A stretch of 26,690 nucleotides of DNA from Lachnospira sp. UBA5912 (GCA_002435585.1 DJDY01000127.1:1-26690); one strand, 5' to 3'; shown: positions 14,738 through 24,363, counted from the stretch's first letter. Numbers and translations: made by a program. The notes: generated by a model not told the origin, from the sequence alone.

Positions 14738-17400
14738 TTTCCATAATCCTCATATGCTGTTATCTGTATATCATCAAAAGTTGTGTTTTCCTTGTATACC
14801 TTCATGGTCATATCAAGAAGCGGAAAAAGCATAACAGCTCCTGTTCCCTCTCCTAATGCAAGATCAGCATGAATAACTGCTTTCATGCCAAGCTGTGCTA
14901 ATAATGCAGACATTGCCGGCTCCCTGCCCTGATGCGATACAAGGATATAATCCCCTATATCTTTACATAAGCTTACCGCAATAATTGCTGCAACTGCTGA
15001 GATAACACCATCTACTATAACCGGAATCTTATACATTGCACCCCCTATGTATACACCAACAAGTCCTGCTACATCAAGTCCTCCTATACATCTTAGAAGC
15101 TCCAGAGGCCTGTCTTTGTATATGCCGTACTTTTCTTTTGCCTGTGCCACAACCTCTGTTTTTCTCTTAAGTCCTTTATCAGTGAGTCCTGCACCTCTCC
15201 CAGTCACATCCTCTGGTTTAAGATTAAGTAATATACTTGCTAAAGCTGTGCTTGTTGTAGTATTGCCTATACCCATCTCACCTGTAGCTATTATGTTATA
15301 TCCCTCATCCTTACACCATTTAACCTGATCTATTCCTACATGTATCGCTTCTATAAGCTGACTACTTGTCATCGCTGGTTCTTTTAGGAAATTCCTGGTT
15401 CCTGGCATAACTCTTTTATTGATAAGTCCCTTATACGTTCCTATATCTGTTGAATCTGTGAGCTTGTCTGATGCTATTCCTATATTTACAGGAATAACTC
15501 TTGCATCTGCACATGATGCCATGCGGCATACACTTGATATTCCATCTGCCATGTTACAGCTTACAACGGCTGTAACATCCTGTCCTGTCTGTGTTACTCC
15601 TTCTTCCACAATACCATTATCTGCACACATTACAATAACTGCTTTTTTATCAATACTTACATTGGCACTCCCCTGTATTCCAGCTATCCTTACAACCATG
15701 TCTTCCATGGCTCCAAGGCCATGAAGCGGTTTAGCTATGCCATCCCAGTGACGTTGTGCATGCTGCATGGCATATTTATCTACAGGCTTTATAGCTGCAA
15801 GCTCTGGTAATAATATTGTATGATTACTATCAGATATATTATAATGTTCTTTATCATTATCAGTTACATCACTTTTCTGATGTGTTGTAAATATGTTTTT
15901 ATCTATATTTTTGTGTTCTTCTATATCTGCATTCTTATTTTCAGTTGATGATTTATTAATATTCTCTTGTTTATTATACTTACTACATGCCATAATGAAT
16001 CTAACAGCTGCTTCTTTATTTCCAGGGAAATATATATGTGGAAAACCAGCATACATTGTATCATTTCCATAACATGCCATCACAACACTTTTATCCGAAG
16101 CCTTTATGACCGAATAGGCGCTGTAATCAGCACCTGTACAATCGCTGTTCCAATAATGGAATTCGTGGGCTGTTATATCATGGCCTTTTGCCGCAAGCAT
16201 AGTATCTTTATTGGCTCTAAGTGTCATATAGCCAAATCTTTGAAGCTTGCCTGCATTATATCCTGTACCATCCATAATTCCAACCATCGGATAAAACTCA
16301 CCATCAGGCGTTTCCAGTTTATTATGAAGGTATAGATATCCTCCACACTCTGCTATACATGGAAGTCCTTTACTTATCTTATCTGCTATATCTTCTCTCA
16401 TGGAAATATTATCTGATAATGCCCTGGCATGAAGCTCAGGATAACCACCATATAATAACAGCCCATCTATATTGTCCGGGAGTTTCTTATCCCTTAACGG
16501 GCTGAAGTATATAAGCTCACACCCTTGTTTTCTTAAAAAATCCAGGTTATCCTCATAAAGAAAACAAAATGCCTCATCTTTAGCAACAGCAATGCGTATG
16601 ATATCTTTTCTTTGTTTCATCACCCCGGAATCTGTTATCACAGTGTCTGCCTTAAACACTGATGATACTTTAATATCAGTAACAGACTCATAAGCTGCTG
16701 TCTTTATATGATTATTAATACTTGAAGCCGAATCAGACAGTCTTATAATTCCTTCAATATCTATACTTTCTTTCATCTGTTTTGCTATTATGTCGATTTT
16801 TTCTCTAAAATGTTCTACTTCATTGGATGTAACTAACCCAAGATGCCTGCTTTCTAAAGATATCGACTTATTATGCGGCATATAACCTAATGGGGTTATA
16901 CCTGCATTATGTGCTTCTATACTGACATCCTTATATAACTTAGGTGAAAGGTTGTTGAATATAACACCCTTTATATGGCTGTTTTTAATATACTCTTTAT
17001 ATCCTTTAAGCACTGCCCCTATCGAATTACTCATTCCACTGCAGTTTACTATAAGAATAACAGGGGTATCAGTGATATCTGCTATCTCATATGAGCTTCC
17101 TCTTGTACTAAAGCCCTGGCCGTCATAATATCCCATTACCCCCTCTATTATTGTTATATCACTTTGTGATTCTTTACTTTTAAGAAGTTCTTTTATGGTT
17201 TTATTATCGCAGAACCAACTGTCAAGATTGCCTGTTTTCATATTCAGTACACGTGAATGAAACATCGAATCTATATAGTCAGGCCCGCATTTTAGTGCTG
17301 ATACAGTTAAACCTGCATCCTTAAGACACTGGCACAGACCACAGACAATTGTTGTTTTACCACTTCCACTGCCAGTTGCAGCTATCATAATACGGCTCAT
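14731..17400 (-). CDS. cbiA-cobT: Fusion: cobyrinate a,c-diamide synthase (CbiA) + nicotinate-nucleotide:DMB phosphoribosyltransferase (CobT)
   Basis: 889 aa, two complete enzymes in one chain. CbiA (about 1-470): P-loop ATGSGSGKTT (8-17), KCGPDYIDSMFH, EGVMGYYDG, and a glutaminase domain with Cys352 (IAECGGYLYLH) and the late AHEFHYW and GFPHIYFPGN motifs; it amidates the a and c side chains. A hydrophilic linker (about 471-529) is rich in Asn, Lys, Asp, Ser. CobT (about 530-889): LDSWF-unrelated start LPELAAIKPVDKYAM, MCADNGIVEEGVTQTG, GEMGIGNTTTSTA, GRGAGLTDKGL and HADLALGEGTGAVMLFPLLD with catalytic Glu851; it makes alpha-ribazole phosphate. No stop or frameshift lies between the halves. 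GAGG lies 6 nt before the ATG. It overlaps cbiET by 4 nt and cobU by 7 nt. Confidence 0.95.
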   Translation of the reverse strand: MSRIMIAATGSGSGKTTIVCGLCQCLKDAGLTVSALKCGPDYIDSMFHSRVLNMKTGNLDSWFCDNKTIKELLKSKESQSDITIIEGVMGYYDGQGFSTRGSSYEIADITDTPVILIVNCSGMSNSIGAVLKGYKEYIKNSHIKGVIFNNLSPKLYKDVSIEAHNAGITPLGYMPHNKSISLESRHLGLVTSNEVEHFREKIDIIAKQMKESIDIEGIIRLSDSASSINNHIKTAAYESVTDIKVSSVFKADTVITDSGVMKQRKDIIRIAVAKDEAFCFLYEDNLDFLRKQGCELIYFSPLRDKKLPDNIDGLLLYGGYPELHARALSDNISMREDIADKISKGLPCIAECGGYLYLHNKLETPDGEFYPMVGIMDGTGYNAGKLQRFGYMTLRANKDTMLAAKGHDITAHEFHYWNSDCTGADYSAYSVIKASDKSVVMACYGNDTMYAGFPHIYFPGNKEAAVRFIMACSKYNKQENINKSSTENKNADIEEHKNIDKNIFTTHQKSDVTDNDKEHYNISDSNHTILLPELAAIKPVDKYAMQHAQRHWDGIAKPLHGLGAMEDMVVRIAGIQGSANVSIDKKAVIVMCADNGIVEEGVTQTGQDVTAVVSCNMADGISSVCRMASCADARVIPVNIGIASDKLTDSTDIGTYKGLINKRVMPGTRNFLKEPAMTSSQLIEAIHVGIDQVKWCKDEGYNIIATGEMGIGNTTTSTALASILLNLKPEDVTGRGAGLTDKGLKRKTEVVAQAKEKYGIYKDRPLELLRCIGGLDVAGLVGVYIGGAMYKIPVIVDGVISAVAAIIAVSLCKDIGDYILVSHQGREPAMSALLAQLGMKAVIHADLALGEGTGAVMLFPLLDMTMKVYKENTTFDDIQITAYEDYGKC

Positions 17401-18617
17401 CCGTTACCTCTTCCCTCAATAATAAATACTGGATTATTCGCAGACATCATATGATATCTGCCACGTTTCTTTATCTGTGTTACAGCTATCTGTACTATAT
17501 CCATAACACTCATTTTACTATTCTCCATAATGTTTACAGCATTCTGCAGCGTTTCAAGCGTTACCGCTGTTATCAATATATGTACCTTAGGATTCTTGTT
17601 TAACACAGTATTAATTACAGCTTCAAGTTCTCCACCACTTCCTCCGATAAACACCGCATCAGGCGATGGGAGTTTATCTATTACATCAGCTGCGTTCCCA
17701 TGTATTATATCTATATTATCAAGTCCGAATTTTTCTGCATTCTTTGCAATAAGTGCACAGCCTTCCTCTGTCCTCTCTACTGCATATACTGTACCATACA
17801 ATGCATGCATGGCAAGCTCTATGGATACAGAACCTGTACCGGCACCTATATCATACACTACTGCATCTTTTGCAACCGACAGACGGCTGACAACGCTTGC
17901 TCTTATCTCCCTTTTAGTCATAGGTACTTCAGAGCGGATGAAGCTTTCATCAGGTATTCCTGTCATACATACAGCTTGTGGATGTTCATTATTAACTGCC
18001 ATAACTGTAAGCCCGGCAGCCTCATATTCTGTATATTCCCTTACATATCCTTCTGATACTTTCTCATTATCATATGACAGATTCTCACCTATCCATACTT
18101 TCGTATCACCAAGCCCTGATTCTGACAGCCTTAAACATATCTGTGAAACATTACCCTGTGTAAGAAAATACGTCCATTCATTTTCCATGACAACCGGGAT
18201 ATAATTCTGTTTCTTGCCATGCAGACTTACCAATGCTGCCCTCTCCCAGCTTTGCCCTATCCTTGAAGCCAGATATATAACCGATGATATACCCGGAAGA
18301 ATCTTTATATCGTATTGTTTTTTATTGCAGCTATTGTCCAGTTCATGAAGCTGTTCCACCAGTTTTTTAGTTCCACTGTAAAAGCCTGTATCCCCTGACA
18401 TTAAAACTGCATATATGTAAGCATTTTCCTTATTAATATTATTAATAATTTCTCCTGGTGTAACCGCAAAAAATATTTTCTTATCAGACTTATCATAGTC
18501 CTCTAATAACCTTTTAGAGCCTATTATGACTTCTGCTTTCTTAATTGCCTCACCAGCCTCATATGTAAGGCTTTTCTTGTTTCCAGGTCCCACTCCTATA
18601 ATATATATCTGCTTCAT
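17397..18617 (-). CDS. cbiET: Cobalt-precorrin-7 C5-methyltransferase / cobalt-precorrin-6B C15-methyltransferase (decarboxylating), CbiE-CbiT fusion
   Basis: 406 aa. Residues 1-205 are CbiE, a tetrapyrrole methylase with GVGPGNKKSLTYEA and MSGDTGFYSGTKKL. Residues about 215-406 are CbiT, a class I SAM methyltransferase with YDIGAGTGSVSIELA, VYAVERTEEG, GNAADVIDKLPSPDAVFIGG. The pair adds the C5 and C15 methyl groups and removes the acetate carboxyl at C12. This is the CobL arrangement, common as a fusion in many bacteria. It overlaps cbiJ and cbiA-cobT by 4 nt each (ATGA), so translation is coupled along the whole stretch. Confidence 0.95.
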   Translation of the reverse strand: MKQIYIIGVGPGNKKSLTYEAGEAIKKAEVIIGSKRLLEDYDKSDKKIFFAVTPGEIINNINKENAYIYAVLMSGDTGFYSGTKKLVEQLHELDNSCNKKQYDIKILPGISSVIYLASRIGQSWERAALVSLHGKKQNYIPVVMENEWTYFLTQGNVSQICLRLSESGLGDTKVWIGENLSYDNEKVSEGYVREYTEYEAAGLTVMAVNNEHPQAVCMTGIPDESFIRSEVPMTKREIRASVVSRLSVAKDAVVYDIGAGTGSVSIELAMHALYGTVYAVERTEEGCALIAKNAEKFGLDNIDIIHGNAADVIDKLPSPDAVFIGGSGGELEAVINTVLNKNPKVHILITAVTLETLQNAVNIMENSKMSVMDIVQIAVTQIKKRGRYHMMSANNPVFIIEGRGNG

Positions 18618-19612
18618 AGGTTTCTCCTGTCATGCTTTTCAGCCACTTTATTTTTCTCTACACTCATTATACTCTTGAGATATTCTATTACTTCTAAAAG
18701 ACTTTTTCCATCTTTCTCAACAGGTCTTTTTATGACGACAACTGTTGTTCCGGTCTGCTTTCCTGCCATAAGCTTTTCATTATATCCGCCACTGTTTCCT
18801 GACTCTTTTGTTACAAGTACATCTATATCAAGCTGTCTTATAAGAGCTATATTCATCTCTTTGGAAAATGGTCCCTGCATTCCTATAAGATGTGCTGGCA
18901 GTAATCCCGCATCTATAGCTTTTTTAAGCATATCAGGATCCGGCAGTAATCTAAGATATACTCTTTGTTTATAATTGTTTATACTAACATATTCAGGAAT
19001 GTTTTTGCTTCCTGTTGTCAGTAATACCTTCTTATCAATATATTCCCTGCTGTTAAGCAGTTTAATAACATCTTCCATAGACTCTGTATACACCAGCCAT
19101 TCCTTAGTAGTGATATTAGTATTAATATTTAAACTGTCATTAACATTGCATTGATTACCTTTATTTGAAATATGATCCTGATCATTATCTCTTATACTTC
19201 CGCATTCCACCGGCAGAGCAGATTCTTCTCTTAATACTCTTATATAATGAATTCTGTCCTTATTACATGCATCCTTTATATTATGTGTCACTACCCTGGC
19301 ATATGGATGAGTCGCATCAATAACAATATCCGGTCTGATCCTACCAAGTTCAGCCAATATCCCATCTTCATCGAGTTTTCCTACGTGTATATTAAGCCTG
19401 TCACTTACATTTATGCCATCCTCATCTGCTGTGAACTCAAGAATAAGTTCCTTTCCATATTCTGTTGTCACATATACATGCGTAATATAATTCACAGCTT
19501 TATCTTTAATAAGATATTCACACAGCTTTCTTCCCTCAGTTGTTCCGGCAAAAAGCATAATAGTTATATCTGTAGTTTTACCTGTATCAGCACTTATATT
19601 ATCGTTCATCAT
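18614..19612 (-). CDS. cbiJ: Cobalt-precorrin-6A reductase
   Basis: 332 aa, against about 250 for the family. It reduces cobalt-precorrin-6A with NADH. Motifs: MLFAGTTEGRKLCEYL near residue 20 (nucleotide binding), DATHPYARVVTHNI, LLTTGSKNIPEYV, RLLPDP, GMQGPFSKEMN and VTKESGNSGGYNEKL. The excess length comes mainly from a polar Asn/Asp-rich insertion at about 137-168 (EC GSIRDNDQDH ... LNINTNITTK) plus N- and C-terminal extensions. The start ATG overlaps the stop of cbiH (ATGA); a second ATG follows directly. Stop overlaps cbiET. Confidence 0.93.
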   Translation of the reverse strand: MMNDNISADTGKTTDITIMLFAGTTEGRKLCEYLIKDKAVNYITHVYVTTEYGKELILEFTADEDGINVSDRLNIHVGKLDEDGILAELGRIRPDIVIDATHPYARVVTHNIKDACNKDRIHYIRVLREESALPVECGSIRDNDQDHISNKGNQCNVNDSLNINTNITTKEWLVYTESMEDVIKLLNSREYIDKKVLLTTGSKNIPEYVSINNYKQRVYLRLLPDPDMLKKAIDAGLLPAHLIGMQGPFSKEMNIALIRQLDIDVLVTKESGNSGGYNEKLMAGKQTGTTVVVIKRPVEKDGKSLLEVIEYLKSIMSVEKNKVAEKHDRRNL

Positions 19613-20328
19613 TCAACCCTGTATCCTCTTGGTGTTACCATTCTGCCATCTAACACTATAGTATGACTGTTTCCTATATACACTGTTGTAAACATATCGA
19701 CTTCACATTCTGCTAACTCTTTAAGTGTAAGAACCTTTGCTTCTTCATTGGCACGTCCTATATTCTTAACATAACCACACACCGTATCTGGTGATTGTAC
19801 TTTCAGCACTGTTTCGCATGCTTCCTTTAGATATCCTGCTCTTCTACGGCTTGATGGGTTATATATACACATCACCATATCACTGTCTGCTGCTGCATAT
19901 ACTCTTTTCTTTATAAGCTCCCATGGTGTCATACAATCACTTAAGCTTATGACTGCGAAATCATGCGATAAAGGAGCACCAAGTATAGCTGCTCCGCTGC
20001 TTGCAGCTGTTACGCCAGAAACAATCTTCACTTCTACACTGCCACATGACAGTTCATATACAAGACTTGCCATACCATATATTCCACTGTCACCACTGCA
20101 TACAAGTACTACTTTATGTTCCTCTTTTGCCTTATCTATAGCGTACTGGCAACGCTCTTTCTCCTGCATCATATTAGTGTGATAATATTCTTTCTCTGGA
20201 AAATACTGTTTTAATATATCAACATATGTCTTATATCCAACTACAATATCTGCATCCGAGATTGCTGCTGCCGCCTCAAGTGTCATATTATCCTTAGCTC
20301 CGCTTCCAAAACCTACTACTTTGAGCAT
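19609..20328 (-). CDS. cbiH: Cobalt-precorrin-3 (precorrin-3B) C17-methyltransferase
   Basis: 239 aa, tetrapyrrole methylase family. It methylates C17 and contracts the ring. Start MLKVVGFGSGAKDNMTLEAA has GSG where most relatives have GPG. Then IVVGYKTYVDILK, VVLVCSGDSGIYGMASLVYE, GVTAASSGAAILGAPLSHDF, SLSDCMTPWELIKKR, CIYNPSSRRR and VYIGNSHT: the CbiH/CobJ pattern. The ribosome binding site is AAGGAG with good spacing. It is preceded by a 138-nt gap after cbiG and is the first gene of the tightly overlapping block that runs to cobS. Confidence 0.95.
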   Translation of the reverse strand: MLKVVGFGSGAKDNMTLEAAAAISDADIVVGYKTYVDILKQYFPEKEYYHTNMMQEKERCQYAIDKAKEEHKVVLVCSGDSGIYGMASLVYELSCGSVEVKIVSGVTAASSGAAILGAPLSHDFAVISLSDCMTPWELIKKRVYAAADSDMVMCIYNPSSRRRAGYLKEACETVLKVQSPDTVCGYVKNIGRANEEAKVLTLKELAECEVDMFTTVYIGNSHTIVLDGRMVTPRGYRVE

Positions 20329-20466
20329 ATTTTTTCTCCTTTTTGTTCTGCTTGTATATTTTAATATAAGGTGTAAAGTCCGGATTCATTCGTGACTATA
20401 TGAAAAAACATCTGAACTTATGAAGGAATATCTGCTTATTTCTGCTTATTAATGTAACAGATATAA

Positions 20467-21603
20467 TCACATATATACAGCTACTGTTATCCCATCACAC
20501 GCTGTCTTTTTCACTATGCACTTTTTGTTTTCTGATGCTGCATATGCACTTCGCTCACACACATTATCAACACCTACCTGTGCCCTGACAAATGCAGATG
20601 ATGCAAATTCACCTTCAAGTGTATTCAGATATTCTGATGAATATGTAATATAAGGCACTTTGAGTTTTCTTGCAAAATCAATTATTCCCTGTTCATCAGC
20701 CTTTCTGTCAACGGATGCTATTGCTGCTATCCTTTCCATGAGAAGCCTGTTCTTATCAAATGTATCTTTAACAGCCTTTCTTATCTGCTCCTCTGTCTTT
20801 CCCTTTTTACATCCTATGCCAACAGTTAAATCCATGGGTACAAGCTTTAATGTACGCTTAAATGCCATACATTCATCGATATCAGTTATAATCTGTATTC
20901 CACTTTCATATTCAAAGGCATCTTGTTCTTTATACTTATCCACATCACTTTCGCAGCTTATAATTGTGTATCCACCAACACTGGAATTGATATGTAAATT
21001 CATATCCGTTGATTTAACCATATCAAGCTGTCCGTTCCATCGATTTACAGTTTCCTTAATCAGCTCTTCGTAAGCCTTATCACCTGTTATTCCAACTGGC
21101 TCGCCATTAAGTATTCTTCCTGATATATCCTGGATCATAACTGGATTAACTATGCGCATATTATGTTCCTTAGCAAACATATCAACTGCAAATACTCCTC
21201 TTGCATCTGTTGCTGTTGTAATCACAGGAACTGCTCCTATCTTATAGGATAACTGCTCACACCATTCATTGGCTCCTCCAATATGACCTGATAGTAAAGA
21301 GATAAGAAACCTTCCCTGCTCATCAGCAACTAATACCGCAGGATCTGTAACCTTACTTTTCAGGTATGGTGCAAGTGTCCTTACCGCAATCGCAACTGCG
21401 CATATAAAAAGTATCCTGTCGCATCTTATGAACTGCTCTCTGATAACCTTTCCAACTGAATCAAATGGTATGACATCTTCATATGCACAGGCACATCTGC
21501 TGTGACAATATATATCAACTTTCATATCATCATCCATATTCTGTGCTGCCTTTTTAGCAACCTTCATCCCATCGTGTGTAAATGTAATAATGATTGTTCT
21601 CAT
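20467..21603 (-). CDS. cbiG: Cobalt-precorrin-5A hydrolase
   Basis: 378 aa. CbiG opens the delta-lactone of cobalt-precorrin-5A and releases acetaldehyde, a step found only in the anaerobic pathway. Full-length pattern: the N-terminal region with FICAVAIAVRTLAPYLKSK, VADEQGRFLISLLSGHIGGA and TTATDARGVFAVD; a central Lys/Asp/Glu-rich stretch (about 205-240) longer than usual; and the C-terminal domain with VGIGCKKGKTEEQI, SVDRKADEQGI and YSSEYLNTLEGEFASSAFV. The AGG before the ATG touches it; a GGAG lies 14 nt upstream, so initiation may be weak. Confidence 0.95.
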   Translation of the reverse strand: MRTIIITFTHDGMKVAKKAAQNMDDDMKVDIYCHSRCACAYEDVIPFDSVGKVIREQFIRCDRILFICAVAIAVRTLAPYLKSKVTDPAVLVADEQGRFLISLLSGHIGGANEWCEQLSYKIGAVPVITTATDARGVFAVDMFAKEHNMRIVNPVMIQDISGRILNGEPVGITGDKAYEELIKETVNRWNGQLDMVKSTDMNLHINSSVGGYTIISCESDVDKYKEQDAFEYESGIQIITDIDECMAFKRTLKLVPMDLTVGIGCKKGKTEEQIRKAVKDTFDKNRLLMERIAAIASVDRKADEQGIIDFARKLKVPYITYSSEYLNTLEGEFASSAFVRAQVGVDNVCERSAYAASENKKCIVKKTACDGITVAVYM

Positions 21604-21663
21604 CCTTATTTATGTAATCTCCAACTTTAGTGTGTAAACTGATTAATAATGCTGAAAATATAA

Positions 21664-22410
21664 TTATTTACGATATTCCGTCTTAAAATTCTTATCATAT
21701 AACTTGGAAAATGCATATTTATCACCTAGGAATTCGCCAACCATGACAAGTGCTGTCCTTGTTATACCTTCCTTTTCTGCTGTGTTTGCAAGTTCTTTAA
21801 GTGTTGTACGTATGCATTTTTCGTCCTTCCAGCTTGCCTTGTATACAAGTGCACATGGCGTATCTGGCGTATATGCTCCTTCATACAGCTTTTCTGTAAG
21901 CTCTTCAAGATGTGATGAGCTTAAGAATATGACCATAGAAGTTCCATGCTTTGCAAGCTTAGCTATATCTTCATTGTCTGGTACCGGCGTTCTTCCTGGC
22001 ATTCTTGTAATAATAACTGACTGCGACACATCAGGGACTGTATATTCACATTGTACCGCCGCTGCCGCTGCAAGAAAGCTGCTTACTCCCGGACACACCT
22101 CACAGGCTATTCCCTTTTTTGAAAGCTCTTCTATCTGCTCACGTATGGCACCATATAACGAAGGATCACCTGTATGCAGACGAACCACCTTTTTGCCTTC
22201 ATTCTCTGCCTTTACTATAACATCAATAACTTCATCCAGATTCATATATGCGCTGTTATATATCTTACAATCCTCTCTTGCATACTCAAGTAATTCTTCG
22301 TTGACAAGTGAACCCGCATATATAATAACATCAGCCTCACCAAGAAGTCTCATACCACGGACAGTTATAAGATCCTTTGCTCCTGGTCCTGCTCCTACAA
22401 TCTTTACCAT
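21664..22410 (-). CDS. cbiF: Cobalt-precorrin-4 C11-methyltransferase
   Basis: 248 aa, tetrapyrrole methylase family. MVKIVGAGPGAKDLITVRG, IIYAGSLVNEELL, VVRLHTGDPSLYGAIREQ, GVSSFLAAAAAVQCEYTVPD, IITRMPGRTPVP and VMVGEFLG are CbiF/CobM hallmarks. It adds the C11 methyl group. The start at 22410 has GGAG 6 nt upstream; an in-frame ATG at 22422 is part of this site (ATGGAGATAAATATG). It lies 30 nt after cbiD and 60 nt before cbiG. Confidence 0.96.
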   Translation of the reverse strand: MVKIVGAGPGAKDLITVRGMRLLGEADVIIYAGSLVNEELLEYAREDCKIYNSAYMNLDEVIDVIVKAENEGKKVVRLHTGDPSLYGAIREQIEELSKKGIACEVCPGVSSFLAAAAAVQCEYTVPDVSQSVIITRMPGRTPVPDNEDIAKLAKHGTSMVIFLSSSHLEELTEKLYEGAYTPDTPCALVYKASWKDEKCIRTTLKELANTAEKEGITRTALVMVGEFLGDKYAFSKLYDKNFKTEYRK

Positions 22411-22440
22411 ATTTATCTCCATTTCCTTATTTATATATTT

Positions 22441-23658
22441 CTATATATTTTTTATCTTTTCTAACAATTCATCTGCCAAGGCAGTTTTACCAAGTATTCC
22501 ATATTCATTAGAAAACACAATAGCTGCAATCTTTATTTTATCTGCACTTCTTCGATTCAATACTTTCTCAATACGTATCATAAGCTGTTTCATTACAGCT
22601 TCAAGCATGTCCGATTTGTTCAATATTTCCAGTGCAGCATCAGTTGTGACACAACCGGGAATCTGCCTTATAACTTCAAGCCCTGCGCCCGCCTGTACGG
22701 CACATGTTGTAAGCACTTCCATACGTCCATCAGCAACCTTTGAATGTGTATTCATAATTCCAGCACCAAGTTTTACAAGTTTTCCTATATGACCGACAAG
22801 AAGCATAGCTTCTGCTCCTGAATCACACACAACATCTATAGTCTCCCCTATATAATTACTGCATTTTATACTTTTTTTCACTTCTATATGAAGAGTATTA
22901 AGTAAAAAATCCTGTCCGTAATTGCCAGGCGCAACAAGAAGTGTCTTTTCACCTTCCGCTACATGCATACGCACCTCTGTACGTATTGTATCCACAAGCG
23001 CCTGTTCACTCATCGGTTCTACTATTCCTGTCGTTCCAAGTATGGATATGCCTCCTACGATGCCAAGATCAGGGTTAAATGTTTTCTTTCCTATCTCTAC
23101 ACCCTCAGGAACTGAAATAACTACCGAAAGATTCCCATCGTAACATAAGTTCTCTGCCTCCTCCATTACTCCCTCTTCTATCATCTTAAGAGGAACTGGG
23201 TTGATGGCTGCTTCACCTACCAGACGGGATAAGCCTTTTTTAGTTACACGTCCGACACCTGTTCCACCATCTATTATTATCTTTCTGTGACTTTTTAGTA
23301 TGTTTATATCTGATTCGTCTTGACATGGCTTACTTAAATCCTGCCATTCTTTTTCAGATTCATCCATATTATTTGCTGCATAAGACACATTAGCATACAC
23401 AAGAATTCCATTCGTTACATCAGGATCATCACCGCTGTCTTTTCTTATTGCACAGGAAACACTCTTTTCCTTTCTTTGTATATCTTCTACTTCCAGTGTA
23501 AGACTGACACCTGATGGTGTTTTAACTTTTATTCTGTTTATCTCTTTTCCTGATAACAGCATATACGTTGCTGCCTTTGCCGCAGCACATGCACAGGTTC
23601 CTGTTGTATAACCGCAACGCATTTTCTGCTGGTTCTTATATACGTATCTTTCTAACAT
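22441..23658 (-). CDS. cbiD: Cobalt-precorrin-5B C1-methyltransferase
   Basis: 405 aa from the ATG at 23658. It methylates C1 in the anaerobic pathway. Motifs: RCGYTTGTCACAAAKAATY near the start, SGDDPDVTNG, IDGGTGVGRVTKKGL, GEAAINPVPLKMI, GISILGTTGIVEPMSE, APGNYGQDF and LVGHIGKLVKLGAGIMNTHS. About 25-30 polar residues (NMDESEKEWQDLSK and following) are inserted before IIIDGGTGVGR. A GTG at 23667 is an alternative start. The ATG overlaps the cbiC stop by 7 nt. Confidence 0.96.
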   Translation of the reverse strand: MLERYVYKNQQKMRCGYTTGTCACAAAKAATYMLLSGKEINRIKVKTPSGVSLTLEVEDIQRKEKSVSCAIRKDSGDDPDVTNGILVYANVSYAANNMDESEKEWQDLSKPCQDESDINILKSHRKIIIDGGTGVGRVTKKGLSRLVGEAAINPVPLKMIEEGVMEEAENLCYDGNLSVVISVPEGVEIGKKTFNPDLGIVGGISILGTTGIVEPMSEQALVDTIRTEVRMHVAEGEKTLLVAPGNYGQDFLLNTLHIEVKKSIKCSNYIGETIDVVCDSGAEAMLLVGHIGKLVKLGAGIMNTHSKVADGRMEVLTTCAVQAGAGLEVIRQIPGCVTTDAALEILNKSDMLEAVMKQLMIRIEKVLNRRSADKIKIAAIVFSNEYGILGKTALADELLEKIKNI

Positions 23659-24284
23659 CTGCGCCACTCTTTATCATCATCTGCCGCCATATAAAACAAT
23701 GCATTCATAATAGCTGCTGCAACGTTACTTCCACCTTTTCTTCCACGTGCCACTATGTATTGCATACCGCTGTCTATAATCTCTTCTTTCGCCTCAACGA
23801 CATTAACAAATCCAACTGGAACTCCAATAACAAGTGCCGGGCTGAATTCTTTAGCATCATACAACTCTCTTATTCTTATAAGCGCTGTGGGAGCATTGCC
23901 AACAACCATGATACATCCTGCATTATTGGCTGCTGCCTTCTCAACGCTTACAGTTGCACGGGTAACCTCTCTTTTGGATGCTTTGTCTGCAACATCTTCA
24001 TCTGCCATATAACAGTTGAGCTGACAACCGAATCTCTCTGCCATCTTATGACTGATTCCTGACTTAGCCATATTAGTATCTGTTACTATGTCGACACCTG
24101 AACGTATAGCGCTTATTGCTTTACTTACAACATCATCTGAAAATACCATACTTGTTTCATAAGAAAAATCCGCTGTAGTGTGTATAACACGCTTGACTAT
24201 TGGCTTATATATACGCGGTATATCGGTTGTAAGCTCACTTTCAATTATAGCAAATGACTGCTTTTCAATATCCATAGGTTTCAT
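23652..24284 (-). CDS. cbiC: Cobalt-precorrin-8 methylmutase
   Basis: 210 aa, full length for CbiC/CobH. It moves the methyl group from C11 to C12, giving cobyrinic acid. The catalytic His is H35 in VIHTTADF; other conserved segments are DTNMAKSGI, VGNAPTALIRI, PALVIGVPVGFVNVVEAKE and ARGRKGGSNVAAAIMNAL. The start ATG has AGGAA about 10 nt upstream. It is the first biosynthetic gene after the transporter ATPase gene, from which it is separated by 127 nt that hold a strong inverted repeat. Confidence 0.97.
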   Translation of the reverse strand: MKPMDIEKQSFAIIESELTTDIPRIYKPIVKRVIHTTADFSYETSMVFSDDVVSKAISAIRSGVDIVTDTNMAKSGISHKMAERFGCQLNCYMADEDVADKASKREVTRATVSVEKAAANNAGCIMVVGNAPTALIRIRELYDAKEFSPALVIGVPVGFVNVVEAKEEIIDSGMQYIVARGRKGGSNVAAAIMNALFYMAADDDKEWRRC

Positions 24285-24363
24285 ATATGATTCATTCCTT
24301 CTGTTTTATATGTTTTATATGCTTTTTATCTGTTATTTATTTATTTTTTATTACATGATGTAA

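Noticed and set aside
14690..14740. GCCACTG string resembling the cobalamin riboswitch B12 box
   Set aside because: It is on the plus strand inside the cobU P-loop coding region, without other riboswitch core sequences.
17530..18204. Long plus-strand open frames opposite cobalamin genes (also 21704-22792)
   Set aside because: They are antisense to well-identified enzymes with intact motifs, contain Ser/Thr/Pro-rich translations typical of shadow frames, and lack ribosome binding sites.
20329..20466. Small frames in the cbiG-cbiH gap (for example starting MNPDFTPYIK)
   Set aside because: No ribosome binding site precedes them and the longest runs into cbiH in another frame; not supported as genes.
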